From assembly GCA_030549905.1 (NCBI GenBank), contig JAUQQK010000002.1:32506-96505 (forward strand): DNA of 64,000 nucleotides. Reading direction: 5' to 3'. The notes beneath the pieces were generated by a model. That model was given only the letters and a program-made list of their open reading frames with translations, was not told the origin of the DNA and made no database searches. This stretch comes from Aquificota bacterium. GTDB taxonomy: Bacteria; Aquificota; Aquificia; Aquificales; Aquificaceae. This document shows positions 51,759-58,184 of the stretch, piece by piece (the stretch's first letter is position 1; the number at the start of each line of letters is the position of its first letter). A program made the translations under genes and the position numbers.

Positions 51759-52299
51759 CTGAAAACCCCCTTGACCTCATGGCTTGAGAAGTTTCTTCCG
51801 CATCCCTCAAAGCTTTCTCAAAAAGACATTCTAAAGTACTTTTTGTAAAAGACAAAAGTTCTTCCCTGTTAGGTTTTCCCGGAGACCTGCTTTTTAAAGC
51901 CTGCATAAACTCCTTGTAGCTCCTCCTGTATAGAAGAAGATGACTGACAGAAAGCACAAGCAGGTAAGAAAGGCTTTTTGAAAAGCTAAGAGCTGAGTAA
52001 AGGTTAAAGGTTCTTATGAAAATTAAAGTAAGGCTTGCCATACAGAGGGTGCGAAGGCTTATGAGAAGTGGAAAATGAACATTTTTTTCAAGGACAGCAT
52101 AGGGGAGGCTTATGAGGAGAGAAAAAAGAAAAGCTATAGCAAGAGGTTTTAAAAAGGAAAGGCTTTTCTCTTTAAAAACTCTAAAGCTAAGAAAAAGAGA
52201 AAGGATAAAGCTTGCAAGCAATAGGGCTTTTATAGATGAAAGGCTTGAAAGAAGTATAATAAAAAGAAGGTAAAAAGCAAAAGCTATCCTGTGTTTCAT
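51751..52299 (-). CDS. nikQ: NikQ/CbiQ, ECF transporter coupling membrane protein
   Basis: A 182-residue membrane protein with four or five helices and the coupling region MQALKSRSPGKPNREELL followed by AEETSQAMRSRGF, the two Arg/Ser-containing motifs that contact the ATPase in CbiQ/EcfT proteins. It is shorter than the usual 220-250 residues. It overlaps nikM by 4 bases. Confidence 0.85.
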   Translation of the reverse strand: MKHRIAFAFYLLFIILLSSLSSIKALLLASFILSLFLSFRVFKEKSLSFLKPLAIAFLFSLLISLPYAVLEKNVHFPLLISLRTLCMASLTLIFIRTFNLYSALSFSKSLSYLLVLSVSHLLLYRRSYKEFMQALKSRSPGKPNREELLSFTKSTLECLFEKALRDAEETSQAMRSRGFSDG

Positions 52300-52925
52300 T
52301 CCAGCCTTCTCCTCAAAGGTTCATAAAGAAAAAGACACAAAAGTCCTTCCCCCACACCTGTTAAAATGTGGGGTATAAGCAAAGCAGGTATCACTACCTT
52401 AAAGCTATATGGAAAGTATAAAGGGTTTCCCCTCTCGTCTTTAAAGAGGTAAGGATGTATGCCTAAAAGTATGGAGAGCATAAGGGCGGACAGAAGGGTT
52501 GAGGCAAAGCCAGAAAGGAAGAGAGAAAAGCTTCCCTTTTTGAAAAGTCTGTGAATAAAGAAAGCAGAAAAGGCACCCATAAAACCCATGCAAAGGCTGT
52601 TTATAGCATAGGTGCTTATACCACCTTCTCCCAGCAGGACCACCTGAAGAAAAAGCACAAGACTTATACAGATAAAGGCGGTCCATGGTCCAAAGAGTAG
52701 AGAAAGAAGAGCTACACCAAGACCGTGCACGGAAGTGCCACCCGGAAGTGGAAGGCTGACAGAGCTGATTATGAAAGCAAAGGCGGTAAGCGTGGCAAGG
52801 TATGGAAGGCTCTTTTCTTCAAATACCTCTTTAAACTCCTTCAAAGCCTTTGCAAAGAGCAAGGTAAAGACCATGTAGGAAGGTATGTATATGTGTGGAG
52901 CCACAAAGCCATCGGGTATATGCAT
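52296..52925 (-). CDS. nikM: NikM/CbiM, nickel-specific ECF substrate-binding membrane protein
   Basis: The protein must start MHIPDGF because the N-terminal Met-His chelates the metal, so ATG 52925 is used (AGGAGG upstream); the frame also has a GTG one codon earlier. Seven predicted helices and the PLPGGTSVHGLGVALLSLLFGPW stretch (near residue 65) match the NikM/CbiM family. The fused NikN domain is missing; NikL/NikK-type extra components are encoded upstream instead. Confidence 0.92.
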   Translation of the reverse strand: MHIPDGFVAPHIYIPSYMVFTLLFAKALKEFKEVFEEKSLPYLATLTAFAFIISSVSLPLPGGTSVHGLGVALLSLLFGPWTAFICISLVLFLQVVLLGEGGISTYAINSLCMGFMGAFSAFFIHRLFKKGSFSLFLSGFASTLLSALMLSILLGIHPYLFKDERGNPLYFPYSFKVVIPALLIPHILTGVGEGLLCLFLYEPLRRRLE

Positions 52926-52934
52926 CACGACCTC

Positions 52935-53930
52935 CTAAAATAAGGTTGAAAGGGTAAGGATAAGCCTGTATTTTTCCTTGCCTTCTGCACCCTGCTGCTG
53001 GCTTTCCATGTTTAAATTCTTCCAAACGGGTACCTTTATGCCAGCTCCAAGGGAAACACTCTTATAATAGAGCCTTGCTCCCAAAGTGTTATAGATTACC
53101 TGCCCTCCAGAATCTTCTACTTTTACACCATTCTCCTTATCCTTCTGAAGGTATAAATAGTTTGCTTCCACAAGGAAGTCAAGTCTTAGCTTTTTTTCAT
53201 GGTTTGTGTATAATCTATAGACCAAGGCAGTATTGAGCCTTATCTCATCTCCAAACTTATACTTGTCCCCCGTGTTGTATTTGTGTTCAAAAAACTTAAG
53301 GTAGCTGGTATCAAGGAAAAAGGTTAGTTGAGGGAAGTTTATGAATTGCTTTGTGGCGGTGAAGCCCAAAGTCAAGCTTGGTTTTCCAAAACCTAAAGCC
53401 ATATCAGGTGCAAACTCTCCATGATACCCTTTTTTATTTGCATTACCTGTGGGAAAGGTAAGACCACCATACAGTGTAAAGTGCCAGTCCATCATATCTT
53501 CAAGGCTCTCTTTTGATGGCACAAGCCTAAAGCCCCTGTCATACTTAAAACCAAGAACAGCCATAACAGAAGGGTCTGCAAAACCTGCACTGGTAAAGGT
53601 GTCTGCTCCGCTGTTTCTTATTTCCTTTTTCACGTTATAAGGCACAAACATATAGAGGGAAAGCCATGACTTTAGACCGTAGCCTACACCAAAGAGCCAG
53701 AAATCCGCCGTATCCTTCTGGTCCGGAAATTGTTGAAAACTATACTTTTTGAAGTTTGCCCTGTCCAGCTTCATGTAAAGAAGCCAGCTACCCTCAGGAA
53801 GCGTGGCGGAGCTTGATGTTTCCAGCGGAGCCCCGGGACCCTCAAGACCTGCAGCACCTAAGGAAGCAACACCATGATGGGCAAAACAAACGCTTGCGGT
53901 GGCTAAAGCGAAGAGGCTTAGTTTCCTCAT
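52935..53930 (-). CDS. Putative outer-membrane protein of the nickel uptake operon
   Basis: A 331-residue exported protein with a signal peptide (MRKLSLFALATASVCFA), followed by a His-containing mature start HHGVASLGAAGLEGPGAPL. It has repeated amphipathic strands and an aromatic end (RLILTLSTLF), which suggests an outer-membrane beta-barrel. Such proteins are seen beside CbiM/NikM genes in other genomes. Passage of nickel across the outer membrane is the inferred role. It overlaps nikL by 4 bases. Confidence 0.65.
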   Translation of the reverse strand: MRKLSLFALATASVCFAHHGVASLGAAGLEGPGAPLETSSSATLPEGSWLLYMKLDRANFKKYSFQQFPDQKDTADFWLFGVGYGLKSWLSLYMFVPYNVKKEIRNSGADTFTSAGFADPSVMAVLGFKYDRGFRLVPSKESLEDMMDWHFTLYGGLTFPTGNANKKGYHGEFAPDMALGFGKPSLTLGFTATKQFINFPQLTFFLDTSYLKFFEHKYNTGDKYKFGDEIRLNTALVYRLYTNHEKKLRLDFLVEANYLYLQKDKENGVKVEDSGGQVIYNTLGARLYYKSVSLGAGIKVPVWKNLNMESQQQGAEGKEKYRLILTLSTLF

Positions 53931-54340
53931 AACCTAAACCTCCTAAAGATTATTTCCAGCAATCCAAAAATACCAAGCACATAACCAATACCTGCCAGAA
54001 GCTCCCTGTATTTTTCAAAGAAGGAAGCTTTTTTAACAGCTAAACCATCCTTCACCTCAATTTTTAGTTCCGCTCCATGACCGTCCTCTGAACTTACCTT
54101 TACAAACCACACACCATCTCTGTTTGGACAGAAGACAAGCCTTCCCAAAGCATCCGTCCTGCCTGTTTGAAAAGGCAGTTTGTCCTTTTCTTCTCTAACT
54201 TCATATTTTTCGTAGGAGAAGGCTGTCCCATCAGGAAAGTAAAAATGTACCACCACACATTTACCTTCCCTGCTTATCTGATACTCAAGGTCGTGAGCAA
54301 AACTCAAAGAAAAGAAAAGAAGAGTCAGAAGCCACATCAT
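53927..54340 (-). CDS. nikL: NikL-like periplasmic component of the nickel transporter
   Basis: A 137-residue protein with a signal peptide (MMWLLTLLFFSLSFA), mature start HDLEYQI and a beta-rich region with GRTDALGRLVFCPNRDGVWF and EDGHGAEL. A C-terminal membrane helix (LLAGIGYVLGIFGLLEIIF) follows. This is the pattern of NikL/DUF4198-type extra components of NikMNQO-type systems. His residues at the mature N-terminus and in DGHGAE may bind nickel. It overlaps nikK by 4 bases. Confidence 0.75.
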   Translation of the reverse strand: MMWLLTLLFFSLSFAHDLEYQISREGKCVVVHFYFPDGTAFSYEKYEVREEKDKLPFQTGRTDALGRLVFCPNRDGVWFVKVSSEDGHGAELKIEVKDGLAVKKASFFEKYRELLAGIGYVLGIFGLLEIIFRRFRL

Positions 54341-55019
54341 CTTACCTCAAAAACAAGGTATGAAGTCCTTATTACATAGTCCGCCTTCACTCCATCTCCC
54401 TTTTCCTTCATAGAAGCGCCTATCATCTGAAGACCCTTTTCCCTGAGCCTGAGGTTTATGCGTCCCTCTTCATCGGTTGTCCCCACCGCCTTACCCATAT
54501 GCTCAACAACTACGTCCTTTAGGGGCTTTCCTCTGTAATAGACAGCTACGGTGAATTTTTGACCCGGCTTTATGGTTAAGGGGTTTTCCAGCAGAACAAT
54601 CTCTAACTCTGAGGTCAAAGGCTTTGAAAAATTTTGATTCCATAGGTCTATCCTCTTTACGGACTCTAAAGAAAGCCAGCTTTCTAAGACGTTTGTAGCC
54701 TTATCCTTTGGAAGGTTTTTCAACCCCTCTGTGGTCCTGCTCCAGTAGCCCGAGCTAAAGCTTGCCAGAACTACAGAACATTTACCAAGAAGCCTCGCAG
54801 GATACTCCTTTATAAGCTTTGCGAAAACCTTTTTGCCAGAGTTGTCATAACAATCAAAATTTTCCACCTGTTCTGGTTTATAGGGAATCTTTGATTCCTC
54901 ACCACCTTTGGGCTTTATATGTCCGTAGAAGAGCACATAACCTTCCCTTTCCTTTCCTTTTCTATCCATAGCTCGTGGGAAAGGGCAAGAAGCGGTAGGA
55001 ACAAAATTAGCCACCGCAT
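54337..55019 (-). pseudogene. nikK: NikK-like DUF4198 periplasmic protein, split by a frameshift near its N-terminus
   Basis: ATG 55019, after ACGGAGG, opens a frame reading MRWLILFLPLLALSHELWIE, a signal peptide with mature start HELWIE as expected for DUF4198 nickel proteins. That frame soon stops, but the neighbouring frame continues EGYVLFYGHIKPKGGEESK and a complete beta-sandwich domain (TIKPGQKFTVAVYYRGKPL) to 54337. One missing base in the GAAAAGGAAAGGAAAGGGAAGG stretch (54950-54971) explains it; a fourth G in the last run restores the protein. Reading it as a 225-residue protein starting at GTG 55014 would lose the signal peptide. Confidence 0.85.
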
Positions 55020-55031
55020 GCTACGCCTCCG

Positions 55032-55081
55032 TATTACTCTTTTGTAAAAAGTAATAAAAACGAAAGTTCATTCATTGTCAA
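55032..55081 (-). promoter_or_regulatory. nik operon promoter with NikR-box-like palindrome
   Basis: A perfect 7-11-7 palindrome TATTACT-N11-AGTAATA covers 55032-55056. It overlaps the likely -10 (TTTATT, minus, 55058-55053). TTGACA (minus, 55081-55076) lies 17 bases upstream. The palindrome has the half-site spacing of Helicobacter-type NikR boxes, and nikR is in this operon. The spacer also holds TGAATGAACTTTCG (minus, 55074-55061), a weak match to the hydrogenase operator. Confidence 0.7.
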
Positions 55082-55129
55082 TATGAGAAAAATCATATAA
55101 ATGTAAAAGGCTTAACGCATATTACACAC

Positions 55130-55540
55130 ATGCATCTTTACCATGAGTGTCTTGTAAAGGCTTCCTTTGAGAGGGTCAGGCAGTTTTTTGAAAACCCTAA
55201 AAATCTGCTCAGTATAACGCCCCTTTCCTTTATGCTTTCCATAGAGTCCGAAGAACCCCTCAAAGAAGGCTTAAGAATAAGGCTCAAGCTCCTTGGAATT
55301 ACTCTAATGGAGAGCCTCATAAGGGAACTGCACCCTCATGGCTTTACAGACATAGCCCTGAAAAAGCCCTTTTTCATAAAGGGCTGGAAGCATGTGCATA
55401 GGTATGTGCCAAAGGGAAGCTCAACGGTAATAGAAGACGAACTTTTTGTAGAATCTCATATACCTGCTGTCTTGTTGAAGCCTTTACTCAGACTTATGTT
55501 TATCTATAGATGCGGAAGGTTGAGAAAAATCTTAGATTAG
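55130..55540 (+). CDS. SRPBCC-fold ligand-binding protein
   Basis: A 136-residue START/SRPBCC-type protein: HECLVKASFERVRQFFENPK at the N-terminus and PKGSSTVIEDELFVESHIP near residue 95 are typical of the polyketide cyclase/dehydrase group. These bind hydrophobic ligands; the substrate is unknown. It is divergent from the nik operon with about 110 bases between. No ribosome site is clear at the ATG. Confidence 0.65.
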   Translation: MHLYHECLVKASFERVRQFFENPKNLLSITPLSFMLSIESEEPLKEGLRIRLKLLGITLMESLIRELHPHGFTDIALKKPFFIKGWKHVHRYVPKGSSTVIEDELFVESHIPAVLLKPLLRLMFIYRCGRLRKILD

Positions 55541-55694
55541 AGCCACAGAACTACGCTTTAGCTGGTAGCCTTATACTGCCCTTGGGAGGTGAGTATCAGT
55601 TGGTAAAAATTGTAGCAAAGTGTATATTTGTACTGGAGTTATACTCAGTAAGCAGGATGCCCTTGATAAGGTGAGGAAAAAGGAAAGCTAAAGC
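55541..55694 (+). other. Noncoding stretch upstream of tnpB
   Basis: These 154 bases contain no supported gene. The stretch probably includes the left end of the TnpB element; GGGAGGTGAG (about 55580) resembles an orphan ribosome site, possibly of the membrane gene now broken downstream. No inverted or direct repeat defining the element edge was found. Confidence 0.35.
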
Positions 55695-57290
55695 ATGATA
55701 ACGCTAAGTTGCAGAGTAGAGTTTTCAAGTAAGGATATAGAAACTCTAAAAGACCTGATGAGAAGATGGTCTTCCTGCAAAAGATATGCCTATCAAAGAC
55801 TACTGGAAGGCAAAGAAAGAAAAGAACTTAAGAAAAAACTACAGACTATGTTTGGACTAAACTCAAGATATGTAGATGATGCCATATTTAAGGCACAGGA
55901 AGTTTTAAAAGCCTGTAAAGAAAAAGGACAAAATCCTAAAAAAGTTATCTTCGGTGGAAGAGGTCTTTTTGAAAGGCTCAAGAAAAACCATCTTCAGGGA
56001 AAGAAAAGACAAGAACTAAAAAGACAGTGGGAAGAGAAAAGGAAATACAGGCTCTATTCAAGAGGAGACAGGTCAAAGCAAGGAAACCTAAACATAAGAC
56101 TACTGCTTGAAGAAGATAGCATAAAACTCAGGGTAAGCGTAGGGAACAGACAATGGATAACAGGCAAAGTCTATAGGAAAGTGTCAAGAGAAAAAGACAA
56201 ATGGATAGACTTTATCTGGAGCTTACAGGTAGCGGAAAAGACTAAGGAATATTTTCCTTACAGCGTGGAGCTTTTCATAGAAGACAGCAAAGTCTATGCA
56301 CACATAAGCTATGAGGAAAGAACTCCAGAAACAACAATTACAAAAGACTGTGGGATTATAGGCATAGACATAAACGGGTCTCCTTTTCATATTGCCTTGG
56401 CAGAAGTAGAAAAGGACGGAAACCTTGTTAGCTATCAGTCCATATCCTTGCATGAACTTATAGGCAAAAGAAAAGAGCAAAGGGAATACCTTGCATGGCA
56501 TATAGCACACAGGATAACAGACACGGCATTGGAAAAAAGAAGAGCCATAGCCATAGAAAAGTTGAAAAAGGTTTCTAAAGGTTGGAGAGGTGATGGAAAA
56601 GCAAAACTAAGGAAGAGATTTCAGCAATGGGCTTACAGGGGCATACTTGAGAAGATAAAAGTCTTAGCCAAGAGAAAAGGCATAGAGGTTGTAGAAGTAA
56701 GTCCATCTTACACATCAGTTATAGGCTCACTCAAGTATGCACCCATGTATAACATAGACAAAGACATAGCAGGGGCTTATGTGATAGGAAGAAGAGCTTT
56801 AGGGTTTAAGGAAAAAGTGCCTGTGAATTATTTGAAACTCCTTTCAAGAGAGGAGTTTATCAGGTATAGCATTGGTGAGCTGGAAGAGAGTAAGCAGGGA
56901 CTTAAGGAGGAGTTGAAGAAAGAGGGAAACAAGTATAAGAGGAATGCCTTAAAGACAGAGATATCAAAGCTTAACAAAGATATCAAGCTTTTAGTGCATT
57001 TACTTTCAAGCCTTGAGAGTGAGCCAGAGACCCGACAGCCTGCCAGCCTGTGGAAGGAGCAGGTGAGGGAAGAGGTAAGAACCTCTTACAAACTCTGGCA
57101 AGTTCTCAAGGTAGCCCTCACACTTCCTGTCCTTGGGAAATCCTTTAACAGGGATTTCTCTCCGCTAAAAACTCTTTTGGTGGATTGGGGCAGGAGTGTG
57201 AGGAGGTTAGCTCCTATGCTTGGTGTAGGGGCTATGGCAAGTAGCTTGCCTGAAACTGACCAAAAGTGTAGTTTGATACACTTTTGGTAA
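55695..57290 (+). CDS. tnpB: TnpB-like (IS200/IS605, IS1341-type) RNA-guided nuclease family protein
   Basis: A 531-residue protein with a RuvC-like core: GIDINGSPFHIALAEV (first Asp, near residue 225), AIAIEKLKKVSKG (catalytic Glu, near 292) and NIDKDIAGAYVIGRRALGF (third Asp, near 355). The C-x-x-C zinc ribbon usually found between the last two motifs is absent (SPSYTSVIGSLKYAPMYN). A long C-terminal extension (residues 380-531) is unusual. No TnpA is present, so the element would be non-autonomous. TnpB proteins use an RNA from the element's right end; here a hairpin overlaps the 3' end of the gene. Confidence 0.8.
   Translation: MITLSCRVEFSSKDIETLKDLMRRWSSCKRYAYQRLLEGKERKELKKKLQTMFGLNSRYVDDAIFKAQEVLKACKEKGQNPKKVIFGGRGLFERLKKNHLQGKKRQELKRQWEEKRKYRLYSRGDRSKQGNLNIRLLLEEDSIKLRVSVGNRQWITGKVYRKVSREKDKWIDFIWSLQVAEKTKEYFPYSVELFIEDSKVYAHISYEERTPETTITKDCGIIGIDINGSPFHIALAEVEKDGNLVSYQSISLHELIGKRKEQREYLAWHIAHRITDTALEKRRAIAIEKLKKVSKGWRGDGKAKLRKRFQQWAYRGILEKIKVLAKRKGIEVVEVSPSYTSVIGSLKYAPMYNIDKDIAGAYVIGRRALGFKEKVPVNYLKLLSREEFIRYSIGELEESKQGLKEELKKEGNKYKRNALKTEISKLNKDIKLLVHLLSSLESEPETRQPASLWKEQVREEVRTSYKLWQVLKVALTLPVLGKSFNRDFSPLKTLLVDWGRSVRRLAPMLGVGAMASSLPETDQKCSLIHFW
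57260..57287 (+). repeat. Perfect 11-bp inverted repeat at the tnpB 3' end
   Basis: CCAAAAGTGTA (57260-57270), a 6-base loop and TACACTTTTGG (57277-57287) end directly at the tnpB stop codon. It could be the right-end hairpin of the element, part of its guide RNA, or a terminator without a T-tract. Confidence 0.7.
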
Positions 57291-57627
57291 CCAGGCTTTT
57301 AGAAGAAAATGGTTTAAGTGAGTATAAGGGAAAGTTTATAACTGGGCTTTTGCTTGCCATAGTGGGTGGGCTGTGGGCTAAGGCTACTCTTGAAGAATAC
57401 GGATTTCACATTCCAAGGTTGCTTATAACCTCTCTAATCTCTGGTTTCTGAGACTTTATCTACAGTCTATCTGCTACTCCGCTCTTGCAAGAGCTAAAAA
57501 CAAAGAACTTCTTGAGCTGGGTGGTATTCTTTTAGTGGTGGGTTCTGCCACCTTCTGGCTTTATGTGGGTTTTGTACCTCTTGCTCTTGGAGTTTTGTTT
57601 ATAGCTTATCCCTTCTGGAGGTGGTAG
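57284..57627 (+). pseudogene. Membrane protein remnant, frameshifted and possibly cut by the TnpB element
   Basis: Directly after tnpB one frame reads LLEENGLSEYKGKFITGLLL and VGGLWAKATLEEYGFHIPRL to SGF then TGA (57449). The -1 frame continues LRLYLQSICYSALARAKNKE and GGILLVVGSATFWLYVGFVP to a stop at 57625, overlapping the bcp ribosome site. Adding one T near 57448 joins them to a three-helix membrane protein of over 100 residues. Its natural start is missing; TTG 57284 is the only nearby start and lies in the hairpin, so the 5' part may have been lost to insertion. Confidence 0.6.
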
Positions 57628-57628
57628 C

Positions 57629-58135
57629 ATGAAGGAGCTTCTTATAAAACTACTGGCTTTTTTAGGACTTGCACAGGCAGGCATGCCTCTGCAGGAAGGA
57701 CAGCCAGCATATCTTTTTACTCTAAAGAATCATGAAGGGAAATTGGTTTCCCTTACGGACTATAAGGGCAGGTGGGTAGTTCTCTACTTTTATCCAAAAG
57801 CGGACACACCCGGATGCACCACGCAGGCAAAGGAATATACAAAACTAATGCCTCAGTTTGAAAAGCTTGGTGTTAAAGTATTTGGAATAAGCACGGATAC
57901 GGTAGAGAAAATAGCAAAATTTAGGAAGAAATACAACCTGTCTGTAGAGTTTCTTTCTGACCCAGAAGGCTCAGTAGCAAAAGCTTACGGCGTGACACTT
58001 ATAGCAGGCTTTTGCTCCAGAGATACGGTTATTATAAACCCCAGCCTTAAGGTGGAAAAAATTTATAGAGGAGTAGATCCCTCCTCAGATCCTCAAAGAG
58101 TGTTAGATTACATTAAAAATAAGGTTAAATCCTGA
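57629..58135 (+). CDS. bcp: Peroxiredoxin of the Bcp/PrxQ family
   Basis: Thiol peroxidase reducing hydroperoxides, 168 residues. The catalytic Cys is in YFYPKADTPGCTTQAKEY (near residue 56); the usual partner Cys five residues later is Lys, and a later Cys in AGFCSRDTV may act instead. The first 17 residues (MKELLIKLLAFLGLAQA) look like a signal peptide, so the protein may be periplasmic, unusual for Bcp. A GGAGGTGG site precedes the ATG. Confidence 0.88.
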   Translation: MKELLIKLLAFLGLAQAGMPLQEGQPAYLFTLKNHEGKLVSLTDYKGRWVVLYFYPKADTPGCTTQAKEYTKLMPQFEKLGVKVFGISTDTVEKIAKFRKKYNLSVEFLSDPEGSVAKAYGVTLIAGFCSRDTVIINPSLKVEKIYRGVDPSSDPQRVLDYIKNKVKS

Positions 58136-58148
58136 ATAAATAAAAGGC

Positions 58149-58177
58149 TTGAAATCCACACAAGACTGAAGCATACT
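58149..58177 (+). promoter_or_regulatory. copA promoter (leaderless candidate)
   Basis: TTGAAA (58149-58154), 17 bases and CATACT (58172-58177) end 7 bases before the copA ATG at 58185. There is no Shine-Dalgarno sequence. The first base of the ATG is the expected transcription start. Confidence 0.5.
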
Positions 58178-58184
58178 CAAACCT

